Source: Sphingobacterium sp. ML3W (GTDB lineage: Bacteria; Bacteroidota; Bacteroidia; Sphingobacteriales; Sphingobacteriaceae). From it: DNA of 64,000 nucleotides. A program made the translations under genes and the position numbers. Below, piece by piece: positions 27,020 through 34,968 of the stretch (positions within the stretch are counted from its first letter, which is position 1; every line of letters begins with the position of its first letter). A model generated the notes under the pieces. That model made no database searches. It was not told the origin of the DNA and was given only the letters and a program-made list of their open reading frames with translations. The DNA is taken from positions 3,162,001 to 3,226,000 of the forward strand of contig NZ_CP009278.1 in assembly GCF_000747525.1 (NCBI RefSeq), written 5' to 3'.

Positions 27020-27874
27020 CTATTTCCCAAATAACTTTTCATGCAATTGCTGTATAGCTTGTGGCAGTCGCATACTAAAACCATTTAATAATGATGCATC
27101 CATCGCAATGACGCGCTTATTTTTTCCTGCAGTAGTTAAATTAATACCTGGAAGTTTCAAAATGGCATCTTTACCACCTAAGCTTGACATTCCAAAATCA
27201 AACAATAGTATAACCTCGGGGTTAGCCTGCACCAATGCTTCGGTATTATAAGTTTTATATCCATTAAAACCTTGCATCACATTTTGCGCACCAGCCAACT
27301 TAATGACCGCATCCACTGCAGTTCCTGACCCGGATACGCTCATAGCACCGGCACCACGAGCATATACAAACATCATTTTGGTTGCCTTCGCAGATTTTGC
27401 TTTTGCAACTGCCCCCTTAATATCTTTTGCCAATTGATCAGCTACTTGATTTCCTTTAACACTAATATTTAAAGATTGCCCTACTTTTCGAACTAAATCG
27501 GTAATACCGGCAGCAGAAAACTCTTGTTTAAACAGTACACATGGAATATTCAGGGTTTTAAGTTGGGCCAATACAGCTGAACTTACTTCTCCTTCAAAAC
27601 CCAATACCATATCAGGACGAAAGGATGCAACTCCTTCAGCAGTGATTGATCTATTTTTACTTACTTTTGAAATCTGCTTTACATAACTCGGATAATCACT
27701 CGTGACATCGACAGCAACCAAATTTTCACCAAGCCCTAAAGCGTCCACAATCTCCGTTAAACTACCGCTTAAAGACACAATCCTTTTAGGTGTGCCTACC
27801 TGTGCTATGGAAACCGTAGTACATAAACATAAAATCATTACGAGACCAAGGTTATTTATAATTTTCTTTATCAT
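27020..27874 (-). CDS. hmuT: periplasmic haem-binding protein
   Basis: The 284-residue cluster A-III substrate-binding protein has a signal peptide (1-24, ending VSIAQ) and a TroA-like two-lobe fold joined by a long helix. The KRIVSLSGSLTEIVDALG start and DMVLGFEGE segments match HmuT/ShuT proteins, which bind haem between the lobes, usually through a tyrosine (candidates in YNTEALV or KTYN). It hands haem to HmuU. It is first in the minus-strand operon and has a 23-bp operator-like site in front of it. Confidence 0.9.
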   Translation of the reverse strand: MIKKIINNLGLVMILCLCTTVSIAQVGTPKRIVSLSGSLTEIVDALGLGENLVAVDVTSDYPSYVKQISKVSKNRSITAEGVASFRPDMVLGFEGEVSSAVLAQLKTLNIPCVLFKQEFSAAGITDLVRKVGQSLNISVKGNQVADQLAKDIKGAVAKAKSAKATKMMFVYARGAGAMSVSGSGTAVDAVIKLAGAQNVMQGFNGYKTYNTEALVQANPEVILLFDFGMSSLGGKDAILKLPGINLTTAGKNKRVIAMDASLLNGFSMRLPQAIQQLHEKLFGK

Positions 27875-27894
27875 ATCTATTCATTTATGAGTAG

Positions 27895-27928
27895 CAAAAA
27901 TGGGCTTATTTAAACTAATTACAAATAA
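27895..27928 (-). promoter_or_regulatory. hmuT promoter region with 23-bp operator-like site
   Basis: At 27906-27928 the arms TTATTTAAACT and ATTACAAATAA flank a central A; the outer six bases (TTATTT and AAATAA) are perfectly inverted. A -7-like box CATTTTTG (minus strand, 27902-27895) follows three bases later, the same placement as at the AraC gene. The second arm is identical in three promoters of the locus. Confidence 0.55.
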
Positions 27929-28053
27929 GGGTTTGTTTTCAGAATACACCTTAACTAATGCAGGCAACCTCATTAAAACACATTCAACTAACTGCTCTTC
28001 AAATCATTAACACCTTAAAAACACCAATTCAGAAGACAAGGACACATCATAAT

Positions 28054-28116
28054 GCACAAATATTAATACGGATAGCACAAATATTAATACAGAATGCATA
28101 AATATAATTTGGTATA
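28054..28116 (+). repeat. three 21-bp direct repeats upstream of the haem receptor gene
   Basis: Units start at 28054, 28075 and 28096, exactly 21 bp apart. The first two begin GCACAAATATTAATAC; the third is degenerate (GCATAAATATAATTTGG) and contains a -7-like AATTTG. A 21-bp period equals two DNA turns, as seen with AraC-type activator sites; the AraC gene at 23173 is the obvious candidate. Confidence 0.7.
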
Positions 28117-28136
28117 TTATAGAGATACTTGCATTA

Positions 28137-28159
28137 TTATTTAGAATTATTACAAATAA
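28137..28159. promoter_or_regulatory. 23-bp operator-like palindrome before hmuR
   Basis: The arms TTATTTAGAAT and ATTACAAATAA flank a central T, with two mismatches between arms. The same right arm occurs at 23143-23153 and 27918-27928. It lies just before the preferred TTG start at 28162, in the leader. Confidence 0.6.
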
Positions 28160-28161
28160 CA

Positions 28162-30531
28162 TTGAGAACAACACCGCATCTTTTTCTGTTTATTAGTTTT
28201 CTATTCCTTATGGGAACAGCAAAACAGCTATTCGCGCAACAAAATGCGCAGTTTCAGGGATTGATATTTGATGAACAACAAACTCCCCTTTCAGGTGTTA
28301 GCATCCTGATTACACCTGACCATGCATTAACAAAATCAGACAATCAAGGTAGCTTTATATTACGAAAATTATTTACAGGAACTTACACCTATACGATAAC
28401 TGCAATAGGATATCAAACAAAAACCGGAACTGTAGAATTACACGCCAAGGACAAAAAAATCCACCACTTTCAACTCCAAAAATCAAATCAAGTATTAGAT
28501 GAGGTAGCAATAACTAAGGAGCTACAAAACAGACCATCTTTGATTGATTCTAAAAATTCTGCTATGCCGGTGACCATTATAGATAGAAAAGCGATTGAGT
28601 TAATGGGCAGTCGCCGCTTAGATGAAGTACTAAAAGAACAGACCGGAATAGCCATAGTCAGCAATACAGCTGGTGGCAATCGATCTGTTGGCGTACAATT
28701 ACAAGGTTTTTCAAGTGAGTATGTGATGATCCTAATTGATGGCCAACCCATGCTGGGTAGAAGCTCTGGAAATTTTGACTTGTCACGTATCTCGGTATCC
28801 AATATCGAAAGAATCGAAATAATTAAGGGAGCATCCTCTTGCTTATATGGTAGTGAGGCATTGGGAGGTGCCATCAACATCATCACACGATTAGGCAAGG
28901 TAACCCCTCAGTTACATGCCAATGTTAATTATGGAAGTTTCCAAGTGCTCGATGCTACCGTTGAAGGAGAATCATCATTTAATAAGAATAAGGGAACTGC
29001 CTTACTTTCAACCAACTACTACCGTACCGATGGGTTCAATACCAATAAAGATTATCAATCAAACGGTACAACCATTCCTCCTTACCAAACTTTTTCCATT
29101 CAAGGAAAAGTGAGACATCAGTTGAAAGACGATCAACATTTTATCGGAGCATCCGGACGCTATAATTATCGTCATTCGGATATGTTACGTGCTTATGGGT
29201 CCGATTATAGTACCCTTGATCAACAAAAAGAAACGGACATAAATGCTTCCCTATTCTATGATAGTCGCTGGAATGATCGCTGGAGATCACTATCTACTTA
29301 TTATCTATCACATTATAGTTCCGACAACAGCGTGACGATGCAAGAAAGCAATACGAATTTAACCTCAGATAATTTCACACAAATGGTTCATCGCTTGGAG
29401 CAACAGTTTGCATATCAATCCGATGACCTGAACATTACGATGGGTGTAGGCGGTTCATTAGAAGCCATGGAGGTAAAATCAAGCTTTAATTCCAAAGATC
29501 AAAACAACTTTTTTCTATATGCTCAAGCAAACAAAACATTTGGCTCAAAAACGACAGTAGTAACTGGTCTAAGATATGACCAGTCCCAAGGTTACGGAGG
29601 AAAATTGAATCCTAGCTTCGGAATCACCTACCAACTTCTTCCACAATTGGCATTAAAAACGGGGATTGGAACCGGATTTAAAGCTCCTGATTTCAAAACA
29701 CGCTATCAAGTGTTCTATAATCCTGCCGCCAATTATTATGTTATAGGAAATGAGGTCTTACGCAGTACCATTGATGAAATGGATGCCAATGGTCAAATTT
29801 CAGAACGAAGGACTTACATCATCAATCAACTCGATCGCAATCTTCAAGCAGAACGGAATACCTCTATCAATGCGGGCATTACATGGAAACCAATGGCCAA
29901 CACGACGATGGATGTGAATGTATTCCATCATCAATTAAGAAATCAGATCAACAGCATTCAAGTAGCTACGGGCATGCAAAATATGGCGATATTTTCATAT
30001 CAAAATCTTCCGAAATCAGTGAATAAGGGATTTGATGTATCAATTTCAACAAAACCTTTAAAACAATTAACCATTAATGCTGGATATCAATATCTGATAT
30101 CAAAAGACATGAGTATTGCAGATAGTATAAAACAAGGGAGCTGGCCATACAATTCATTATACGATGCTAAGACCGGCAACTCCTATACTCCTACTCCAAA
30201 AGACTACTGGGGATTAGAAAATAGATCGAGACATCAATTCAATATAGGAGCGATCTATCAGGCTCCTTGGAATATCACAATCAATGCACGTGCAAATTTC
30301 AGAGGAAAATATGCTTTTGGAGATGCCAATGGGAATCACTTCATTGACCGCTATGATGTTTTTGTCAATCAGCATGTTTTATACAATGCCACAATAGAGA
30401 AAAAATTTGACAAGCTCCCATTTACATTACGACTAAGCGGAGAAAATCTAAGCAATTATTTGAATTACTTAATCCCTGGACAAATGGGACGTAGCATCCT
30501 GATGGGGGTATCATATAGAATTACAAAATAA
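28162..30531 (+). CDS. hmuR: TonB-dependent haem receptor
   Basis: An outer-membrane receptor of about 789 residues with a signal peptide (RTTPHLFLFISFLFLMG ... QLFAQ), a carboxypeptidase-regulatory-like domain of about 75 residues, a plug domain (from SAMPVTIIDRKAIELMGSRR to about 240, including GGNRSVGVQLQGFSSEYVMI and SSCLYGSEALGGAINIITR) and a 22-strand barrel ending in an RIT-K terminus. GTGFKAPDFKTRYQVFYNP resembles the FRAP/NPNL region of haem receptors. No ATG fits the N-terminus; TTG 28162 is preferred over TTG 28129 because the operator-like site lies between them. First gene of the plus-strand haem operon. Confidence 0.87.
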   Translation: MRTTPHLFLFISFLFLMGTAKQLFAQQNAQFQGLIFDEQQTPLSGVSILITPDHALTKSDNQGSFILRKLFTGTYTYTITAIGYQTKTGTVELHAKDKKIHHFQLQKSNQVLDEVAITKELQNRPSLIDSKNSAMPVTIIDRKAIELMGSRRLDEVLKEQTGIAIVSNTAGGNRSVGVQLQGFSSEYVMILIDGQPMLGRSSGNFDLSRISVSNIERIEIIKGASSCLYGSEALGGAINIITRLGKVTPQLHANVNYGSFQVLDATVEGESSFNKNKGTALLSTNYYRTDGFNTNKDYQSNGTTIPPYQTFSIQGKVRHQLKDDQHFIGASGRYNYRHSDMLRAYGSDYSTLDQQKETDINASLFYDSRWNDRWRSLSTYYLSHYSSDNSVTMQESNTNLTSDNFTQMVHRLEQQFAYQSDDLNITMGVGGSLEAMEVKSSFNSKDQNNFFLYAQANKTFGSKTTVVTGLRYDQSQGYGGKLNPSFGITYQLLPQLALKTGIGTGFKAPDFKTRYQVFYNPAANYYVIGNEVLRSTIDEMDANGQISERRTYIINQLDRNLQAERNTSINAGITWKPMANTTMDVNVFHHQLRNQINSIQVATGMQNMAIFSYQNLPKSVNKGFDVSISTKPLKQLTINAGYQYLISKDMSIADSIKQGSWPYNSLYDAKTGNSYTPTPKDYWGLENRSRHQFNIGAIYQAPWNITINARANFRGKYAFGDANGNHFIDRYDVFVNQHVLYNATIEKKFDKLPFTLRLSGENLSNYLNYLIPGQMGRSILMGVSYRITK

Positions 30532-30534
30532 AAA

Positions 30535-30590
30535 CACATGAAATATTCATGTAACACAGGTTACATAATCATGCATGAATATCCCATGTG
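30535..30590 (+). other. nested intercistronic RNA hairpin between hmuR and hmuY
   Basis: CACATGAAATATTCATG (30535-30551) pairs with CATGAATATCCCATGTG (30574-30590) at 15 of 17 positions, and TAAC/GTTA pair inside around ACAG. There is no T-run, so it is not a terminator. It may protect or separate the receptor and lipoprotein messages, or attenuate read-through; inference. Confidence 0.5.
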
Positions 30591-30618
30591 ACTATTTAAA
30601 AAATAAAATTAAAAACAT

Positions 30619-31329
30619 ATGAATTCATTATTTAAAATAGGATGTTACATCTGCATCTGCTTATTGTTTGCCTCCTGCAATAAAGAAAATGTGGACCCGA
30701 ACAAGCAGTTAGAGGATGGCATCAGCACGATCATCAGTGATTTGGCAGGTGATGTAGAAGCTCATGTTGGCTCAGGGGGAACAGGTGGTGAAGTGAAAGA
30801 ACAACGCGATTTTCACACTTTCTTATTTAGATTTTCAGATCAAAAACAGACTTGGTTAAAAACGGCTGCTGATTCCTCTACCAGCTTTGCTAAAAAGGAT
30901 TGGGATCTTGCATTTTCCAATCAGTACAACAGCATGCTATATGTTAACGATGGTACAATGAAGGGCAATCCAGCATATGGAAATGGCTCTAAACATAAAG
31001 TATTATTAGTGAGAAAAAACTACGACCAAATCCTTACCGCTCCAACTGATGCTGAATTTGACAGTAGTTCAATCAATGCATTCGGAATGATTACCGATGA
31101 GTACTCTCAAGGGTGGTTCAACTACGACCTAACCTCACACTTAGTAAAGGTTATGCCAGGCTTAACGTATGTAATCCGACTGAGCAATGGGAAATATGCA
31201 AAATTACAGATGATAAATGTCTACAAAGGAAACCCACCAGCCGTAACCGATATTACTTGGGCTGCACCTTATTTCACATTCAAATATTTCGTCCAAGAGG
31301 ACGGTTCTAAAAATTTAAAAACTAAATAA
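30619..31329 (+). CDS. hmuY: HmuY-family haem-binding lipoprotein
   Basis: The 236-residue lipoprotein has a signal ending in the lipobox LFASC (C20). HmuY marks are DFHTFLFRFSDQK, the KDWDLAFSNQYNSMLYVNDG segment and WFNYDLTSHLVKVMPGLTYVIRLSNGKYAKLQMINVY (broken: WFNYDLTSHL, VKVMPGLTYVIRLSN, GKYAKLQMINVY). HmuY proteins sit on the outer membrane, take haem from host or environmental haemoproteins through two histidines and give it to HmuR. H in TSHLV is one candidate ligand. It lies 87 bases after hmuR. Confidence 0.9.
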   Translation: MNSLFKIGCYICICLLFASCNKENVDPNKQLEDGISTIISDLAGDVEAHVGSGGTGGEVKEQRDFHTFLFRFSDQKQTWLKTAADSSTSFAKKDWDLAFSNQYNSMLYVNDGTMKGNPAYGNGSKHKVLLVRKNYDQILTAPTDAEFDSSSINAFGMITDEYSQGWFNYDLTSHLVKVMPGLTYVIRLSNGKYAKLQMINVYKGNPPAVTDITWAAPYFTFKYFVQEDGSKNLKTK

Positions 31330-31339
31330 CGCAAATATC

Positions 31340-31900
31340 ATGTTAAACTTAAAAATCAAAGAAGCAACTAAACAAGGTCATCAAGAGTTAGAGAAAAACG
31401 TTATTTTCAAATTGAAAGCAATTGAAAACAACACTGACTATGCAGAAGTATTAAAATATTTCTATGCTTATTTCAAGGCAGCTGAAGTACAGATACAACG
31501 CGCTTTACCAAGTAGCTTAACGACCTATTTTGAGACACGTAGAAATGCATCTCATGTCGAAAAAGACATCTTAGACCTAGGTGGTAACTTAGAGAATCTT
31601 CCAGAAGTAGTTTTGCCTAATATTGAAACTAAAAATCAAGCAATCGGAGCACTATATGTATTAGAAGGATCGATTATGGGAGGCCCACATATCGTTAAAA
31701 TGCTACAACATAAAGGTATACAAACGGGTTTTAATTTCTTCAACGGCTACGGAGACAAATCTCAAGAAAAATGGGCAGAATTTACAGCCATCATCAATGA
31801 GGAAGTTGCTGAGGCAGACAACCAAGAAGCTATTGATGCAGCATTAGCAACCTTCTCAGCCTTTACAAATACCTTTAATTCTAAATCAGTTTTATCATAA
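31340..31900 (+). CDS. biliverdin-producing haem oxygenase
   Basis: The 186-residue all-alpha enzyme shows the proximal-histidine helix EATKQGHQELE with H14 and the distal helix ALYVLEGSIMGGPHI (104-118) with flexible glycines. Such enzymes open haem with O2 and electrons to biliverdin, CO and Fe2+ in the cytoplasm. It has no signal peptide although both neighbours are lipoproteins. Ten bases separate it from hmuY, so it belongs to the uptake operon and supplies iron from the imported haem. The electron donor is not in the locus. Confidence 0.88.
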   Translation: MLNLKIKEATKQGHQELEKNVIFKLKAIENNTDYAEVLKYFYAYFKAAEVQIQRALPSSLTTYFETRRNASHVEKDILDLGGNLENLPEVVLPNIETKNQAIGALYVLEGSIMGGPHIVKMLQHKGIQTGFNFFNGYGDKSQEKWAEFTAIINEEVAEADNQEAIDAALATFSAFTNTFNSKSVLS

Positions 31901-31912
31901 ATATATTTAAAC

Positions 31913-33007
31913 ATGAATTTTTCATTTAAATTTAAACATGCTATTTGCATCAGTGCTCTTGCACTTGCAGTAACACATCTAGCTTCGTGTAAAAAGGATG
32001 ATGTTAAGAACCCCGATGAAGAAATAGTATTACCTGATAGCAGTAAAATTGAAGTACTAAAAGGTGCCACAGTGTATTATGATTTAAATAAAAAGAGTAT
32101 TTCTGATGAAAGCTCAAGTACTTTTACACTGTCTGGCATGTATGGTTCTACTTTAAAAGCAGGAAACCAAGGTTACAAATTAGGTTATTTTGATTTAGAG
32201 AACACTAAAATTGAAGACATTAAATTAGAAAACTACGCTGACTACTTGAATTTAAAAATACAAGAGACTCCATCTTTGACTATTGATGCTTCAAGCGCTG
32301 GTCAGCCAGCAAGTGGACCGACTTGGATTATATATGATTTCAAAAACAACCATGCTGTATATCCTACTGCCAATCGCTATGTAGTATTATATAAGAAAGT
32401 TGAATCTTCAGATAATTCATATCAGTTTTTCATTATGCAGGCTAAAAATATTACGGCACTTGACGGAAATGCTACATATGAATTAAATATAAAAGAATTC
32501 ACATTTGACATTCCTTCTTTTGAAGATAGTAAAGCAGTTTTAAAAACGAGTACAATTATAGTACCTCCATCTTCAACTTTATATTATGACTTAATTAAAG
32601 ATGTCGTAGCCGAGGAAGAAACAAGTACGATCAATTTATCAGGAATGTATGGTTCAACTTTAAAACCTAGTACAGCGGCTTATAAATTTGGATATTTTGA
32701 TTTAGAAGGCAAGACGATTGATGCTATTCAGGTGGCAGACCTAGATGGCCTTGAATTTGCAGAAGCACCATTTTTGGGTATCGATGCTTCAAGTGCTGGT
32801 GCACCAGCATCCGGACCTACTTGGATTATTTATGATTTTAAGAATAATCATGCAGTATATCCGACAAAAAATCGTTTCATTGCGCTATACAAAGGAGAAA
32901 AATTATCCAAATATGCAGAAGAAGTCATTATCTTCAATGCAGAAAATATAGTTGCATTAAATGGGGAAGCTACTTATACTTTAAAAGTAAAGCATTTCAC
33001 AAGATAG
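31913..33007 (+). CDS. lipoprotein with two tandem HmuY-like domains
   Basis: The 364-residue protein has a signal with lipobox LASC (C26) and two clearly duplicated units, about residues 45-198 and 208-363. Each contains SGMYGSTLK, YK.GYFDLE, then DASSAG.PASGPTWIIYDFK followed by NNHAVYPT.NR. The WIIYDF..NHAVYP.. part aligns in pattern with WFNYDL.SHLVKV of the HmuY gene in the same operon, so each unit may be a diverged HmuY fold with the NHA histidine as a possible ligand. This is inference; the protein may be new. It is surface or periplasmic and last in the haem operon, before a strong terminator. Confidence 0.75.
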   Translation: MNFSFKFKHAICISALALAVTHLASCKKDDVKNPDEEIVLPDSSKIEVLKGATVYYDLNKKSISDESSSTFTLSGMYGSTLKAGNQGYKLGYFDLENTKIEDIKLENYADYLNLKIQETPSLTIDASSAGQPASGPTWIIYDFKNNHAVYPTANRYVVLYKKVESSDNSYQFFIMQAKNITALDGNATYELNIKEFTFDIPSFEDSKAVLKTSTIIVPPSSTLYYDLIKDVVAEEETSTINLSGMYGSTLKPSTAAYKFGYFDLEGKTIDAIQVADLDGLEFAEAPFLGIDASSAGAPASGPTWIIYDFKNNHAVYPTKNRFIALYKGEKLSKYAEEVIIFNAENIVALNGEATYTLKVKHFTR

Positions 33008-33028
33008 ACCAAAGGTCCAATCTGATAT

Positions 33029-33072
33029 AATAAGAAAGCATCCTCACGAAAGTCAGGATGCTTTCTTATTTA
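33029..33072 (+). terminator. rho-independent terminator of the haem operon
   Basis: AATAAGAAAGCATCCT and AGGATGCTTTCTTATT form a 16-bp stem around a 10-base loop, with a T-rich right arm. Confidence 0.85.
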
Positions 33073-33097
33073 TAACCTCTCCTACTTAATCGCACAA

Positions 33098-33253
33098 TTA
33101 GTCAGTAAAACTTACGTTATGGTGCATGATAGGTAGAACACTTCTAGCCTTGGCCCCTTTATTTACAATTTTACCTAAATAACCATATTTAACGAAGCCA
33201 TCACCGTGAAAAATCAATTTAAATGCAGTAAAAACACAGCAACTAGTTCTTGT
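33098..33253 (-). pseudogene. possible C-terminal gene remnant
   Basis: A stop-to-stop minus-strand frame of 51 codons without a proper start codon reads like protein: FHGDGFVKYGYLGKIVNKGA then KARSVLPIMHHNVSFTD and a stop. I do not recognise the family. The promoter of brnQ overlaps its 5' end. The 33008-33392 gap otherwise holds only the haem-operon terminator and the brnQ promoter. Confidence 0.25.
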
Positions 33254-33279
33254 TTAATTGGAAAGTCCTATTATATTTG
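33250..33279 (+). promoter_or_regulatory. brnQ promoter (-33 TTG, -7 TATATTTG)
   Basis: TTG at 33250-33252 and TATATTTG at 33272-33279 are 19 bases apart. The untranslated leader to ATG 33393 would be about 110 bases. Confidence 0.55.
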
Positions 33280-33392
33280 CTCATTCATAAATCAGTTTAC
33301 ATCCCAATTCTCTTCAGCGGTCTAACTATCAACAGTAAAATATTGATATACAAACCATAAGATTACACAGGATATAATTAAAGATACACATA

Positions 33393-34697
33393 TTGATGAA
33401 ACAAATCAGAGATACTACCACATTAGGATTCGCCTTATTTGCCATGTTTTTCGGTGCCGGAAATTTATTACTACCTCCATTTATAGGTTTTAATTCAGCA
33501 GGTCAATGGGATTGGGCTATTATAGGATTTGCTCTTACAGGTATATTACTTCCTCTCTTAGGCGTTTTATCAATCATCAATTCAGGAGAATCGTTCCATG
33601 ATTTGGGCAATAGAACACATCCATTAATAGCCACGATATTAGGTATTGTAATCATGTTAGGGATAGGTCCCCTGATAGCGATACCGAGGACAGCCGCTAC
33701 AACATTTGAAGTGGGCCTACTACCAACCTTCCCAAATCTATCACCTATTTGGGGTTCTATCCTGTTTTTTTCGGTTACTTTTGTTCTTTCTATCCGACCT
33801 TCTAAAGTCGTAAATGTTATTGGCAATTTTTTAACGCCATTGTTATTGATCCTATTGATCAGTATGATTATCATGGGCGCTCTATTTCCATTATCAGCGA
33901 ATTACGCACACGATATCGAACGCTTAACAGCATTTAAATTAGGTTTTATAGAAGGCTATCAGACTTTGGATGTCCTAGCCTCTGTTATTTTTAGTGGTAT
34001 CATTATTTCTGCAGCAAAGACCAAAGGCTATGTTAACGTTAAAGATAAAAACAGAATCGTTACTAGTGCTGGATGCTTGGCAGCTTTTTGCTTGTTGCTG
34101 ATATATGGTGGTCTTGTCTTTTTGGGTGCTCAATCAGGATATCCAACAACTACAGATGTCAAACGAGCAGAATTACTCTTATTCATTTCGCACAAAATAT
34201 TTGGAGGCTATGGAGTAGCAGCAATTTCCATAAGCATCGCATTAGCATGTCTCACCACTGCGATTGCATTGACATGTGCAGTAGGGACTTTCTTTAGCCA
34301 ACTCCTTCACAATAGGATTAGTTACCAATGGGTTGTTACTATTTGTTGTCTTTTCTCCGCAGTACTAGCTATTACAGGCGTAGAATATATCATCCAAGTT
34401 GCTTATCCATTTTTAGCATTCATTTATCCCATAGTCATCACATTGGTATTGTACGTCCTTATTTTTGGACGGATAATAAAGTCCTCTCTTCCATTTATTG
34501 GCGCGATGGCAGGTACAACACTAACTTCTACTATTTACCTCTTTGCTGGCTTTGATATCCACCTTAAAGGAGCAGAAAATATGCTGCAATCCATTCCGTT
34601 AGCAACCTACGAGCTGTGGTGGGTGATTCCATCCTTTGTCGGATTCCTTTTGTTTCTTATGTGGGATAAAGTCAGAGGAAATCGCATAACTCCATAA
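33393..34697 (+). CDS. brnQ: branched-chain amino acid carrier BrnQ
   Basis: The 434-residue inner-membrane protein has about 12 hydrophobic helices and the LIVCS family start TLGFALFAMFFGAGNLLLPP, IGPLIAIPRTAATTFEVG and SIRPSKVVNVIG. It imports leucine, isoleucine and valine with Na+ or H+. With the leucine-type catabolic genes at 15-22 kb it could supply substrate, but the two groups are 11 kb apart. A long leader precedes it and a terminator follows. Confidence 0.92.
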   Translation: MMKQIRDTTTLGFALFAMFFGAGNLLLPPFIGFNSAGQWDWAIIGFALTGILLPLLGVLSIINSGESFHDLGNRTHPLIATILGIVIMLGIGPLIAIPRTAATTFEVGLLPTFPNLSPIWGSILFFSVTFVLSIRPSKVVNVIGNFLTPLLLILLISMIIMGALFPLSANYAHDIERLTAFKLGFIEGYQTLDVLASVIFSGIIISAAKTKGYVNVKDKNRIVTSAGCLAAFCLLLIYGGLVFLGAQSGYPTTTDVKRAELLLFISHKIFGGYGVAAISISIALACLTTAIALTCAVGTFFSQLLHNRISYQWVVTICCLFSAVLAITGVEYIIQVAYPFLAFIYPIVITLVLYVLIFGRIIKSSLPFIGAMAGTTLTSTIYLFAGFDIHLKGAENMLQSIPLATYELWWVIPSFVGFLLFLMWDKVRGNRITP

Positions 34698-34723
34698 TAT
34701 ATACAATATCATATAGAGTTGTT

Positions 34724-34767
34724 AAAAAGGTCGCTAATTCAGAAGCATGAGATAGCGACCTTTTTCT
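34724..34767 (+). terminator. rho-independent terminator
   Basis: AAAAAGGTCGCTA and TAGCGACCTTTTT form a 13-bp stem around an 18-base loop, followed by CTTG. Confidence 0.8.
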
Positions 34768-34968
34768 TGCACATTTAATACCCAGAATAATTCCCAAGCT
34801 TCAATAAAATGAACTTCTTCAAATACCGCAAGGTCGTATATAGACCATTCCATATAAAAAAGTCATGGTTTGGTAACATTATCGTTCTATTTTATATTTT
34901 ATGCCAATTAAGAATAATAAAACTAAAAAAACACGTTATCTTACTACTATTAACATAATAATAAAAGA

